Below are positions 36,620 through 45,421 of a stretch of DNA of 64,000 nucleotides, piece by piece. The position numbers and the translations under genes were made by a program. The notes beneath the pieces are model-generated. The model was not told the origin of the DNA. It did not search any database and saw only the letters and a program-made list of their open reading frames with translations. Within the stretch, counting starts at the first letter, position 1. Each line of letters opens with the position of its first letter. Source of the DNA: an uncultured Porphyromonadaceae bacterium (GTDB lineage: Bacteria; Bacteroidota; Bacteroidia; Bacteroidales; Muribaculaceae); contig CAMWRH010000003.1 of NCBI GenBank assembly GCA_947176605.1, positions 17,308-81,307 of the forward strand. Reading direction: 5' to 3'.

Positions 36620-37071
36620 TCCGCGGCGTTTTCGGCTTTGGAGCCAAGGTCAATCGGGAATACGTCCATCACCATCGTCTCTGTGATGGAGGCTATTTCA
36701 TAGTCGGCGAGGGTCCCCTTCATCCCTTCGCGGAAGTTGACGAGGGCCGAGTCAAAGTCGGCTGCCTGCACCAGGGTGAATACGGCCACCTTCTTTTCTA
36801 CGCCGCTTTTTTCGTCGAGGGTGATGATGTTGTATTTCACCATATAGTATTTGTCGCCGGTCTCGTCGAAGAAGATTTCGGCTATCTTGGTCTTCTTTAC
36901 GGCCGAGATGCTGAAGTCGCCGGATATGAAGGGCTTCATCTCCTCTATGATGCGCGATTCGGCTTCCGTGAAGCTGAGGGCATCGACGAGATAGGGTTCG
37001 TTGACTTTCTTTACCGCACCGTTCTCCTGCATGCGGTCATAGCGTATCTTGCATTCAAACCAAAGGGCCAT
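36616..37071 (-). CDS. DUF4494 domain protein
   Basis: The 151-residue protein begins MALWFECKIRYDRM and has a compact alpha-beta composition without signal peptide. It fits the Bacteroidota DUF4494 family, whose function is not known. It overlaps the YggS gene by 4 bases, so the pair is translationally coupled, and a good promoter lies at 37160-37191. Confidence 0.8.
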   Translation of the reverse strand: MALWFECKIRYDRMQENGAVKKVNEPYLVDALSFTEAESRIIEEMKPFISGDFSISAVKKTKIAEIFFDETGDKYYMVKYNIITLDEKSGVEKKVAVFTLVQAADFDSALVNFREGMKGTLADYEIASITETMVMDVFPIDLGSKAENAAE

Positions 37072-37159
37072 GGCTTTATTTATATTTCTGTTGTCGTTAT
37101 TTCGTATTTACCGACGCCGGCCACGCCCCTCGGGGAGCGCCTCCAACGTCAATTTCAGA

Positions 37160-37191
37160 CAAAGGTAATAACTTTTTACATTCTTAGCAAA
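37160..37191 (-). promoter_or_regulatory. Promoter for DUF4494-yggS
   Basis: On the minus strand TTTG (37191-37188), a 20-base spacer and TACCTTTG (37167-37160) fit the Bacteroidota consensus. Confidence 0.65.
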
Positions 37192-37231
37192 AAAAATCCT
37201 AAGTCAATGGCCGCTGAGGCAAATTTTTTCA

Positions 37232-37239
37232 TATATTTG
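37232..37239 (+). promoter_or_regulatory. Putative -7 box for the DUF4492-cydAB unit
   Basis: TATATTTG lies 149 bases before the DUF4492 start. The -33 region is a poor match, as may be expected of a regulated promoter. Confidence 0.4.
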
Positions 37240-37388
37240 CATATCCGTTTGGCCGATTATGGCTCCGGCAGCCCCGGCGGAGCCTCTCCGGATGCTCCGC
37301 GATATCTTTTTCTACCGCACCCGGGGAGTGACGGGATACGTGTTCGGCACCCCCGCCTCAGTTACTTTCCGCTATTTTATATCATGCC

Positions 37389-37613
37389 ATGAACCTGAAA
37401 GAGATATTCCATATGTACGTCGATGGATTCCGCCATATGACTGTCGGCAGGACCCTGTGGGCGCTGATCATAGTCAAGCTGATTCTGCTGTTTCTGGTGG
37501 TGAAGCTGTTTTTCTTCCCCGATGTGCTGAAGCGCGACTATGATTCTGACGCGGAGCGGGCGGCGGCCGTGCGCCATAATCTGACATCGGGAGCTGACTC
37601 GATACCCGGCTGA
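37389..37613 (+). CDS. DUF4492 small membrane protein upstream of cydAB
   Basis: The 74-residue protein has an amphipathic start (LKEIFHMYVDGFRHMTVG) and a single membrane helix (about 23-43, LWALIIVKLILLFLVVKLFFF). DUF4492 genes are commonly found directly ahead of cydA in Bacteroidota, so it may be a small accessory subunit of cytochrome bd, similar in concept to CydX; this is inference. cydA starts 79 bases on. Confidence 0.85.
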   Translation: MNLKEIFHMYVDGFRHMTVGRTLWALIIVKLILLFLVVKLFFFPDVLKRDYDSDAERAAAVRHNLTSGADSIPG

Positions 37614-37692
37614 GCCGGCGCGGTGCATCCCCGGTATGCCTCAATGCCGTATATATTCCATTACTCTATATCCCGTGTAATACTTTTCTGTT

Positions 37693-39249
37693 ATGGAGAA
37701 TCTGATAACTGTAGTTGACTGGTCGAGATGGCAGTTTGCCATGACGGCTATCTTCCACTGGCTATTCGTGCCCCTTACGCTCGGGCTGTCGGTGATTGTA
37801 GCGATCATGGAAAGTATCTATCTGCGCACCAGATCCGACAAGTGGCTTGCCGCCACTAAATTCTGGATGACCCTGCTGGCCATCAATTTCGCCATCGGCG
37901 TGGCCACCGGCATTATCCTGGAGTTTGAATTCGGCACTAACTGGAGCAATTATTCCTGGTTTGTAGGCGACATTTTCGGTGCGCCTCTTGCCATCGAGGG
38001 GATTCTGGCCTTCTTTCTGGAAGCCACGTTCGGAGCCGTGATGTTCTTCGGATGGGGAAAGGTTTCGCCCAGGTTCCACCTCTTGTCTACGTGGCTCACT
38101 GCCATCGGAGCCTCGATCTCTGCCCTCTGGATTCTGGTGGCCAATGCCTGGATGCAGTATCCGGTGGGGATGGAGTTCGACCCGGCCCAGATGCGGAATG
38201 TGATGGTGGATTTCGGCGCTTTCTTTTCGCCGGTGGCCCTCAATAAGTTTTTCCACGCCGTGCTTAGCGGATGGGCGCTCTCGGGAGTGTTTGTAATCGG
38301 GGTGAGCTGCTTCTTTCTCTGGCGCCGCAGCAACCGCGACTTCGCCCTGCGCTCCATCAAGGTCGGAGGATGGTTCGGTCTGGCCGGACTGCTGCTCTGC
38401 ATGTGGACCGGCGACGGCTCCGCCGTGGAAGTGACGCGCACCCAGCCCATGAAGCTGGCCGCCATGGAGGGGCTCTACCGCGGGCAATGCGGCCAGTCGC
38501 TGTCGGTAATCGGTATTGTGAATCCTGAAAAGCGTTTCTTCAACGATGAGCCTCCCTATCTGTTTGACATATCATTGCCCAAGGGGCTCTCGATTCTGGC
38601 GCGTCATGATATGGATGCTTTCGTGCCGGGTATCAACGACATCATCGACGGCATTGATATCGTCGACGGCGACACGGTGCGCACCGTAAGCTATGTGGAA
38701 CGCATCCGCCGGGGGAAAATGGCACAAAACGCTCTGCGCGAGTATTCCGTTGCCATGGAAGTGGGCGACTCTGCGGCCATGCAGAAGGCGGCAGAGCGCC
38801 TGAAAGTGGATTTCCCCTATTTCGGATACGGATATTTCAAGAATCCCTCTGAAGCGGTGCCGCCGGTGGCACTTACGTTCTATGCATTCCGCATCATGGT
38901 GGGGCTTGGCAGTTATTTCCTGCTTTTCTATGCTGTGGCTCTGCTCTTGGCCTATCGCTGGCCTGACACCCTCTGCCGGCGCCGATGGCTGCAGCTTATC
39001 GCCATGATTTCGGTGCCGCTGATGTGGATTTGCTCGGAGGCGGGATGGGTAGTGGCCGAGGTAGGCCGACAGCCCTGGACCGTGCAGGACCTCCTCCCCA
39101 CTTGCGCGGCAATCTCCAACATTCCGGCATCTTCGGTAATCGTGACGTTCTGGATGTTTGCCGTGATTTTCACCATTCTGCTCGCCGCAGAGGTAAGCAT
39201 CATGGTCAACTGGATAAATAAGTCGACCCGCAAGGATCTTAACAAATAA
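37693..39249 (+). CDS. cydA: Cytochrome bd ubiquinol oxidase subunit I
   Basis: CydA carries the three haems and the quinol site of the high-affinity terminal oxidase in the inner membrane. The 518-residue protein has the N-terminal haem ligand His22 in AIFHWLFVPLTLG, the EFGTNWSNYSWFVGDIFG segment, a short Q-loop region after GLYRGQCGQSL and the conserved GWVVAEVGRQPW. It uses quinol to reduce oxygen, allowing growth or detoxification at nanomolar oxygen. It is followed by cydB after 12 bases. Confidence 0.96.
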   Translation: MENLITVVDWSRWQFAMTAIFHWLFVPLTLGLSVIVAIMESIYLRTRSDKWLAATKFWMTLLAINFAIGVATGIILEFEFGTNWSNYSWFVGDIFGAPLAIEGILAFFLEATFGAVMFFGWGKVSPRFHLLSTWLTAIGASISALWILVANAWMQYPVGMEFDPAQMRNVMVDFGAFFSPVALNKFFHAVLSGWALSGVFVIGVSCFFLWRRSNRDFALRSIKVGGWFGLAGLLLCMWTGDGSAVEVTRTQPMKLAAMEGLYRGQCGQSLSVIGIVNPEKRFFNDEPPYLFDISLPKGLSILARHDMDAFVPGINDIIDGIDIVDGDTVRTVSYVERIRRGKMAQNALREYSVAMEVGDSAAMQKAAERLKVDFPYFGYGYFKNPSEAVPPVALTFYAFRIMVGLGSYFLLFYAVALLLAYRWPDTLCRRRWLQLIAMISVPLMWICSEAGWVVAEVGRQPWTVQDLLPTCAAISNIPASSVIVTFWMFAVIFTILLAAEVSIMVNWINKSTRKDLNK

Positions 39250-39261
39250 ACACATCACGCC

Positions 39262-40407
39262 ATGACACTTGAATTTTTACAGAATTACTGGTGGATTATC
39301 CTTTCTGTCCTGGCCGGGATTCTGGTATTCCTGCTTTTTGTGCAGGGAGCGCAGACGCTTCTGCTCTCGGCTCCCGATCCGCAATGGAGTCAGCTTATCG
39401 TGAGCGCCGTGGGGCGGAAATGGGAACTCACGTTCACCACTCTTGTCACTTTCGGCGGTGCCGCTTTCGCTTCCTTCCCGCTGTTTTATTCCACGAGTTT
39501 CGGCGGCGCATACTGGCTGTGGATTCTGATTCTGCTGAGTTTTGTGCTCCAGGCCGTGAGCTATGAATACCGCTCGCGCCCGGGCAATCTGCTCGGACGC
39601 CGCACGTATGACCTGTTTCTCTTCATCAACGGCACTGTAGGATGCGTGCTGCTCGGTGTGGCTGTGGCGATGTTCTTTTTCGGCGGAGAGTTCAGCATCG
39701 ACCGTGTCAACATCCTGAAGGGTGCATCCCCCGTGATTTCACGATGGGACAATCCGTCGCACGGATTCGAAGCGATATTCAACTGGCGCAATCTCATACT
39801 CGGATTCGCGGTGCTCTTCCTTGCCCGCATCCTCGGCATTCTGTATGTGAAGAATGCTGTGGAGACCACCCGGGCCTTTACCGACTGGCTGCAGCGCCGA
39901 CTGATAGCATCCACGATTCTCTTCCTGCTCTTTTTCCTGGCATTCGTGGCAATACTCTTCACCACCGAGGGCTACACGGTGCTCACGGCCTCTCCGCTCG
40001 GCACATCAGTCGTGGCCACGCCTTATAAGTATTGGCATAATCTCATATCCATGCCTGCCGCTCTGGTGGTGATGGCGGTCGGTGTGGCAGGCGTGCTTAC
40101 GGGCATTATCGCCACTATCATGCGCCCCGACCACGACAAGGGGATCTGGGCAGCCGGGGCCGGGACATTCCTTACGGTAATGGCTCTGATCTGGCTCGCC
40201 GGGTTCAATGACACGCCTTTCTTCCCGTCACTCTCTTCGCCGGAGTCGTCGCTCTCGATACGCAATGCCTCTTCGTCGGAGTTTACGCTGAAGTGCATGG
40301 CTTATGTGAGTATCCTCGTGCCGTTCGTGCTGGCTTATATATGGTATGTATGGCGCATGATCGACCGCCGGAAGATTTCCGAGTCGGAAGCCCAGGCCTC
40401 CCATTGA
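39262..40407 (+). CDS. cydB: Cytochrome bd ubiquinol oxidase subunit II
   Basis: CydB is the haem-free partner of CydA. The 381-residue protein has eight or nine membrane helices and the family's N-terminal helix (LEFLQNYWWIILSVLAGILV). It is 12 bases after cydA and clearly co-transcribed. Length is normal. Confidence 0.93.
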   Translation: MTLEFLQNYWWIILSVLAGILVFLLFVQGAQTLLLSAPDPQWSQLIVSAVGRKWELTFTTLVTFGGAAFASFPLFYSTSFGGAYWLWILILLSFVLQAVSYEYRSRPGNLLGRRTYDLFLFINGTVGCVLLGVAVAMFFFGGEFSIDRVNILKGASPVISRWDNPSHGFEAIFNWRNLILGFAVLFLARILGILYVKNAVETTRAFTDWLQRRLIASTILFLLFFLAFVAILFTTEGYTVLTASPLGTSVVATPYKYWHNLISMPAALVVMAVGVAGVLTGIIATIMRPDHDKGIWAAGAGTFLTVMALIWLAGFNDTPFFPSLSSPESSLSIRNASSSEFTLKCMAYVSILVPFVLAYIWYVWRMIDRRKISESEAQASH

Positions 40408-40490
40408 CACTCCCCTCCCGTGGCTGCAGGCCGGCGCATGCCACCGCCTGACCCATCGGCCCCGGGCTCCCTTCCCTGCAAAATCAAGAA

Positions 40491-40548
40491 GCGCAGCCGC
40501 CCCTCCCCGCCCCCGTCCGGGCATGTGGAGCGGGAATCACGGCTGCGC
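40491..40548. other. GC-rich stem-loop between cydB and the chromate transporter
   Basis: Arms gcgcagccg (40491-40499) and cggctgcgc (40540-40548) enclose a 40-base GC-rich loop that can pair further. No T-run follows. It could attenuate readthrough from cydB or stabilise the cyd message. Confidence 0.5.
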
Positions 40549-40579
40549 CAAACTGTGTGTAAAATTCAATCCATACACT

Positions 40580-41272
40580 ATGAACCAAGAGGTAACGCAG
40601 CGCAAGCTCTACCGACAGCTCTTCTCCTCTTTCTTTAAGATAGGCGCATTCACTTTCGGTGGAGGGTGGGCGATGATTTCGATTATCGAACGTGAGATAG
40701 TCGACAACCACCACTGGATCGAACGCGATGAATTTCTCGACCTTCTTGCCGTGGCGCAGTCAATGCCGGGCATCCTGGCCGTAAATATCGCCACCGTCAT
40801 AGGCGACCGCCTGCATGGCATCCGCGGAAGCGCCATGGCCGCATTTGGCTCTATCCTGCCGTCGTTTCTGATTATCCTGGCCATTGCAATTTTCCTCACA
40901 CCGGACACAATCAAGAACAATCAGGTCATTTCTGCCATCTTCATGGGTATCCGTCCCGCAGTGGTAGCCCTGATCGTGGCTCCGGTGCTGACATCGGCCA
41001 AGGCAGCCGGAATCGGCTGGAAGACGGTATGGATCCCGCTGATTGTGGCGCTGATGATTTCAATCAACATCGGATTCGTCTCCAACCCTATCCTCTACAT
41101 CGTTTTAGGTGCGGCCGGAGGATATGCCTATTGGAAATGGAGTCTGCGCCGTATGGCCCGAAGCAAGTCAGCGACCTCCGGATCTCCCGATGGCGGCTCA
41201 GCCTCACCGGCCGACACTGAGTCTGCCACGGCCAAAGAAAGCGAAAGATCTGATGACAACTCCGAAAAGTAA
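40580..41272 (+). CDS. Chromate transporter, half-size (first)
   Basis: This 230-residue membrane protein of the CHR family has the repeated motif FFKIGAFTFGGGWAMISIIE and the QSMPGILAVNIATVIG segment. Half-size CHR proteins work as pairs; although named for chromate, the physiological anion is unproven. I chose the ATG at 40580 because the frame from 40523 adds a segment encoded by the stem-loop. The C-terminal 35 residues are Ser/Glu/Asp-rich and probably cytosolic. The partner gene starts 8 bases later. Confidence 0.88.
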   Translation: MNQEVTQRKLYRQLFSSFFKIGAFTFGGGWAMISIIEREIVDNHHWIERDEFLDLLAVAQSMPGILAVNIATVIGDRLHGIRGSAMAAFGSILPSFLIILAIAIFLTPDTIKNNQVISAIFMGIRPAVVALIVAPVLTSAKAAGIGWKTVWIPLIVALMISINIGFVSNPILYIVLGAAGGYAYWKWSLRRMARSKSATSGSPDGGSASPADTESATAKESERSDDNSEK

Positions 41273-41280
41273 GCGTCAAT

Positions 41281-41889
41281 ATGAACATATATCTCAAACT
41301 CATATGGGCCTATCTTAAGATAGGCATTTTCGGCTTCGGGGGCGGCTATGCCATGCTGTCGCTTGTGGAGCATGCCGTGGTAGATCCCGGATGGATTACG
41401 GAGACGATGTTTACCGACATCGTGGCCATCTCTCAGATGACTCCCGGCCCAATCGGCATCAATTCGGCCACTTATATCGGTTACGTGGCGCCGGGCGAGG
41501 TCGATCCGGCACTTTCATCGCCTATGTGGGGAGTATTGGGGTCGGTGCTGGCTACGCTGGCGGTAGTGCTCCCTTCGTTTTTTCTTGTGATTTACAGTTC
41601 ACATTTCATCCGCCGGCACCGTGAGAGCGGTGCCATCAAGGCCATATTCTCGGGTCTGCGTCCTGTGGTAGTGGGGCTTATAGCCTCGGCAGCCATAATG
41701 CTGATGAATGCGGCCAATTTCAATCCCAACCGGATTACCTGGCAGTTAGTGGCCAATATCATCATATCGGCGGTGGCATTCTGCCTGGTGTATTTCAAGA
41801 TTCCGTGGCGTGGCAAGCGGCGCTCAATCCATCCGATTCTGGTAATCGTGATGGCCGGAGTGACAGGCTACCTCCTCTACGGCCTGTGA
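41281..41889 (+). CDS. Chromate transporter, half-size (second)
   Basis: This 202-residue partner has the same CHR core, LKIGIFGFGGGYAMLSLVE and QMTPGPIGINSATYIGY, with five or six membrane helices. The two genes are 8 bases apart and should form a heterodimer with opposite topology. Substrate is inferred only from the family name. Confidence 0.88.
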   Translation: MNIYLKLIWAYLKIGIFGFGGGYAMLSLVEHAVVDPGWITETMFTDIVAISQMTPGPIGINSATYIGYVAPGEVDPALSSPMWGVLGSVLATLAVVLPSFFLVIYSSHFIRRHRESGAIKAIFSGLRPVVVGLIASAAIMLMNAANFNPNRITWQLVANIIISAVAFCLVYFKIPWRGKRRSIHPILVIVMAGVTGYLLYGL

Positions 41890-41930
41890 CCCCCGGGCGA
41901 CAACACTATACGTAGAGCCGCGGACTGTAA

Positions 41931-41998
41931 AGGCCATGAAACCGCTCCGCGGTTATCGCTACGCCCCGCTGCCTGTCCGCCTTATTTTAGTGACATTA
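41931..41998 (+). repeat. 68-bp dispersed element, copy A
   Basis: This element matches 63839-63906 in reverse complement at 66 of 68 positions. It contains the palindromic core accgctccgcggt and runs from aggccatgaaaccgctccgc to tattttagtgacatta. It sits between the chromate transporter genes and folC, directly before pyrimidine-rich repeats. Confidence 0.92.
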
Positions 41999-42090
41999 TT
42001 CCTGATTCCTCCCTCCCAATTCCTAATTCCTCACTCCTCATTCCTAATTCAAATAATTCCTAATTCCTCCCTCCTAATTCCTAATTCTTC
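41999..42090 (+). repeat. ATTCCTAATTCCTCCCTCC simple-sequence tract
   Basis: Degenerate repeats of taattcct and cctccctcc fill the space between the 68-bp element and the folC start. The same repeat type recurs at 62236-62334. It is open in one frame, which makes folC appear 53 residues longer than it is. Confidence 0.85.
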
Positions 42091-42094
42091 AAAG

Positions 42095-43423
42095 ATGACA
42101 TACAAGGAAGCTCTTGATTTCCTCTTCTCCCAGCTGCCGATGTTCTCCCGTATCGGAGCGGCGGCCTATAAACCGGGGCTCGACACCTCGATAGCCCTCG
42201 ACAATTATTTCGGCAATCCCCACCGACGGTTCCGCTCGATTCATGTAGGAGGCACCAACGGCAAGGGCTCCACCTCCCACATGCTTGCCTCCATACTCCA
42301 GGCACAGGGGTATAAGACCGGGCTCTATACATCGCCGCATCTTGCCGACTTCCGCGAGCGTATGCGCGTCGACGGGCGCATGATTCCGGCCGATAAGGTG
42401 ATCAGTTTCGTAGAGCGGTGGCAGAAGTCGGGCTACGACGGACATCCCTCCTTCTTCGAACTGACCATGATGATGGCCTTCGACTGGTTTGCAGCCGAGG
42501 GTGTAGACTATGCCGTAATCGAAGTCGGCATGGGGGGGCGCCTTGACTCTACCAATATCATTACCCCCATATCGACAGTGGTGACCAACATCTCGTTTGA
42601 CCATATGCAGTTTCTCGGCGATTCGCTGGAGAAGATCGCGGCCGAGAAGGCCGGAATCTTCAAGCCGGGAGTGCCGGCAGTGGTAGGCTATGCCGAGGGG
42701 GGAGTGCGCGATGTGTTCAGCCGTCAGGCAGCCGCCACCGGCACACCGCTTCGCTTCGCCTGCGATGAGATGAAGCTCATCAATCCGCATCTGGCATCGG
42801 AGGACGGCACTCTCGAAGCCGACACTGTGGCCTGCGGGCCGTTCCGCTCCCCTCTTGGCGGGGAGTATCAGATGGAGAATATCAATACGGTGCTGCATGA
42901 GGTGGAGGTGCTCCGCTCGGTCGGGGTGGAGATTTCATCGGAGGCGTTGCGCGACGGTCTGGAGCAGGTAGTGGAGCGCACCGGTCTGGCCGGGCGCTGG
43001 ATGATTACCTCACGCACTCCGCTTACGATATGCGACACGGGGCATAACGAGGCCGGGCTGCGCCACACGATGCATCAGCTCTCCGAGGTGTGGGCGCATC
43101 GACGTGCGGCTCTGTCGCCATCGGCAGAGCTGCGGATGGTGATCGGATTCGTCAATGACAAGGATGTGCCCCACATAGTGCGTCTGCTCCCCCGCGATGC
43201 CAAGTATTATGTCACTCAGGCCTCCGTGCCACGCGCCATGCCGGCTGCGGATCTTGAGAAGATACTCGTGGCGCATGGGCTGGGTTGCCGCCTCTGTCCC
43301 GAGGGTGTGGCTTCGGCCTATTCCGCGGCCATATCGGATTCGGAGGCTGCCGACGTGGTGTATGTGGGTGGATCCACATTCATAGTGGCCGATTATCTGG
43401 CCGCAATGCAGTCGCGCTCATAA
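42095..43423 (+). CDS. folC: Folylpolyglutamate synthase / dihydrofolate synthase
   Basis: FolC adds glutamate to dihydropteroate and to folates. The 442-residue protein has the P-loop HVGGTNGKGSTSHMLAS, FEVGMGGRLDSTN-type (IEVGMGGRLDSTN), the KxAGIFKPGVP segment and DTGHNEAG of the C-terminal domain. I chose the ATG at 42095 (MTYKEALDFL); the upstream frame to 41936 is translated repeat DNA. A strong terminator follows. Confidence 0.94.
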   Translation: MTYKEALDFLFSQLPMFSRIGAAAYKPGLDTSIALDNYFGNPHRRFRSIHVGGTNGKGSTSHMLASILQAQGYKTGLYTSPHLADFRERMRVDGRMIPADKVISFVERWQKSGYDGHPSFFELTMMMAFDWFAAEGVDYAVIEVGMGGRLDSTNIITPISTVVTNISFDHMQFLGDSLEKIAAEKAGIFKPGVPAVVGYAEGGVRDVFSRQAAATGTPLRFACDEMKLINPHLASEDGTLEADTVACGPFRSPLGGEYQMENINTVLHEVEVLRSVGVEISSEALRDGLEQVVERTGLAGRWMITSRTPLTICDTGHNEAGLRHTMHQLSEVWAHRRAALSPSAELRMVIGFVNDKDVPHIVRLLPRDAKYYVTQASVPRAMPAADLEKILVAHGLGCRLCPEGVASAYSAAISDSEAADVVYVGGSTFIVADYLAAMQSRS

Positions 43424-43461
43424 GCCATGAGAGGGGGCGCGACGGAGACGCTTCTGAAGTG

Positions 43462-43500
43462 CAATGCCCCGTGCGGAGTCCGCACGGGGCATTGTATTTT
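43462..43500 (+). terminator. Terminator after folC
   Basis: A 14-15-bp stem (caatgccccgtgcgg with ccgcacggggcattg) is followed by GTATTTT. It also separates the convergent RNase G gene. Confidence 0.85.
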
Positions 43501-43576
43501 CGTATTAACCGGCTGCCGGGCATTCCTGCCTGCCGACGGCCTCGGGGTCTATGCTTTTACACTATCTGTATTTGTG

Positions 43577-45193
43577 TCATTTGTCGCGGTTGGAGGCGCG
43601 TGTGCGGCTCTTGCTGTGACTGCTGTTCATGTCGCTCTCTTCCTTGAGGTCGATTTCCTTATGGTCGGGGTCGAATACCTTGTATTCCAGATAGGCGAGC
43701 GATTCGTCGGGGAGCACCTTGAAACTGCGGCCGAACCGCCGGCGCCACCGTCCGTAGATCGATATTAGTCCTTTCTTGATGTAGGCATCTACAAAGGGGT
43801 GTATATACATCACGAATTTCTTGACCATAAGCGTATTGACCAGATAGTCGATCTTCTCTTCGAGTTTTTCGGTAAAGAGAAGCGAGGGCTGTATCTCACC
43901 TTTTCCGAAGCACGACGGGCAGCTTTCGGAGGTGGTGATGTCGAGAGCCGGGCGCACCCGCTGGCGGGTGATCTGCATCAGTCCGAACTTACTGAGCGGG
44001 AGGATATTGTGACGGGCACGGTCGTTGGCCATCACTTCCCGCATATGCTCCACGAGTTTCTGCCGGTGCTCCGGCTTGTTCATGTCGATGAAGTCAATCA
44101 CGATTATACCACCCATATCGCGCAGTCTGAGCTGGCGTGCAATTTCATCGGCGGCCCTCATGTTGACCTCAAGCGCGTTGGTCTCCTGGTCGTTGGTGGC
44201 CTTTGAGCGGTTGCCGGAGTTGACGTCGATCACATGGAGCGCTTCTGTATGCTCTATGATGATGTAGGCTCCGCTCTTGAAGCTTACGGTCTTGCCGAAG
44301 CTTGATTTGATCTGGCGGGTGATGTTGAAATGATCGAATACGGGGATTTCCTTCGTATAGAGCTTCACTATATCGGCCCGTTCCGGGGCGATAAGACTGA
44401 CGTAGTTCTGAATCTGGGTGAATGTCTCCGCTTCGTTGACATAGATGTTCTCGAACGTGGGGCTGAAGATGTCGCGTATCAGACTGACAGCGCGGCTGTC
44501 TTCCTCATAGATGAGCGACGGGGGTGTGGCCCTCTGCATCTTCTGGATTGATTCCTCCCAGCATTTCACGAGCGTGCGCATCTCGTTGTTGAGTTCGGCC
44601 ACACGCTTGTTTTCGGCCGAAGTGCGCACTATCACGCCGAAGCCTTTGGGCTTGATGCTTCCGATGAGCTGGCGCAGGCGTATCTTCTCTTCTGTGGAGC
44701 GGATTTTCTGCGATATGGAGATTTTCTCGCCGAAGGGTATCAGCACCATGAAGCGGCCGGTGAAGGAGAGTTCGGTCGTCAGGCGCGGCCCTTTGGAGGA
44801 AATCGGCTCTTTGGCTATCTGCACCAGAAGCTGGCGCCCGGGCTGGAGCAAATCCTGTATGGTGCCGCTTTTTGAGATATCTGCCTCTTTCTTGAAGCGG
44901 GAGATATTGGGCACTTTCCGCGGGTCCTGGAAGCATTCCTCAAGGTAGGCGGAGTATGTGTTGAATTGCGGCCCCAGATCGAGATAGTGTAGAAAAGCAT
45001 CTTTTTCATAGCCTACATCCACAAATGCCGCATTGAGTCCGGGCATGATTTTCTTCACTTTGGCCAGATAGAGGTCGCCTACGGCATAAGCCTGGTTGCG
45101 GCTCTCTTTCTGCAGTGATACCAGCCGGGAGTCTTCAAGCAGCGCTATGGAAATCTCTTTTTCCTGTACGTCGACTATTAATTCGCTTTTCAT
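43577..45193 (-). CDS. rng: Ribonuclease E/G family endoribonuclease
   Basis: RNase G cuts single-stranded AU-rich RNA and helps mature rRNA and degrade mRNA. The 538-residue protein has an S1 domain near residues 37-120, the catalytic acidic segments HVIDVNSGNRS and GGIIVIDFIDM, and the zinc-link CPSCFGKGE. It lacks the long scaffold tail of RNase E. The C-terminus is Ser/Arg/Lys-rich. The gene lies downstream of the HU and mS38-like genes on the same strand. Confidence 0.94.
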   Translation of the reverse strand: MKSELIVDVQEKEISIALLEDSRLVSLQKESRNQAYAVGDLYLAKVKKIMPGLNAAFVDVGYEKDAFLHYLDLGPQFNTYSAYLEECFQDPRKVPNISRFKKEADISKSGTIQDLLQPGRQLLVQIAKEPISSKGPRLTTELSFTGRFMVLIPFGEKISISQKIRSTEEKIRLRQLIGSIKPKGFGVIVRTSAENKRVAELNNEMRTLVKCWEESIQKMQRATPPSLIYEEDSRAVSLIRDIFSPTFENIYVNEAETFTQIQNYVSLIAPERADIVKLYTKEIPVFDHFNITRQIKSSFGKTVSFKSGAYIIIEHTEALHVIDVNSGNRSKATNDQETNALEVNMRAADEIARQLRLRDMGGIIVIDFIDMNKPEHRQKLVEHMREVMANDRARHNILPLSKFGLMQITRQRVRPALDITTSESCPSCFGKGEIQPSLLFTEKLEEKIDYLVNTLMVKKFVMYIHPFVDAYIKKGLISIYGRWRRRFGRSFKVLPDESLAYLEYKVFDPDHKEIDLKEESDMNSSHSKSRTRASNRDK

Positions 45194-45211
45194 TCAGTTT
45201 TCTGGATATAA

Positions 45212-45252
45212 GAGGCCGTCCGCCCCCGCTTGCACGGTGAGGGCGGACGGGC
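45212..45252 (-). other. Hairpin between the mS38-like gene and rng
   Basis: Arms around gtccgccc and gggcggac form a stable stem with a 16-base loop. The minus-strand sequence after it (cctcttatatcc) is only weakly T-rich, so partial termination or processing is possible. Confidence 0.5.
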
Positions 45253-45289
45253 ACTGGCGTCAGAGACTTTGTGTCGCTGAAGAGATGTC

Positions 45290-45379
45290 TTATTTCTTCT
45301 TGTGACGGTTCTTTCTCAGTCTTTTCTTACGCTTGTGGGTGGCCATCTTGTGGCCTTTTCTTTTCTTTCCGCTGGGCAT
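45290..45379 (-). CDS. AURKAIP1/COX24 (mS38-like) small ribosomal protein
   Basis: This 29-residue, extremely basic protein reads MPSGKKRKGHKMATHKR and then KKRLRKNRHKKK, with 17 or more Lys/Arg. It matches the short AURKAIP1/COX24-domain proteins of Bacteroidota, related to the mitochondrial small-subunit protein mS38, so it likely binds rRNA in the 30S subunit. It is too short for standard gene finding. It lies between HU (42 bases upstream) and rng. Confidence 0.88.
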   Translation of the reverse strand: MPSGKKRKGHKMATHKRKKRLRKNRHKKK

Positions 45380-45421
45380 AATTGTATGTTTAAAAGGGTT
45401 TGGATTGATTGAATTTATCTT

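Larger units (their letters stand above)
37072..37388. other. Divergent intergenic region (317 bases)
   Basis: It holds the minus-strand promoter at 37160-37191 and a plus-strand -7 box TATATTTG at 37232-37239 for the cytochrome bd genes, leaving a leader of about 140 bases. No gene is seen. Confidence 0.6.

Noticed and set aside
41936..42094. 53-residue N-terminal extension of FolC
   Set aside because: It is translation of the 68-bp element and pyrimidine repeats; FolC homology starts at MTYKEAL (42095).
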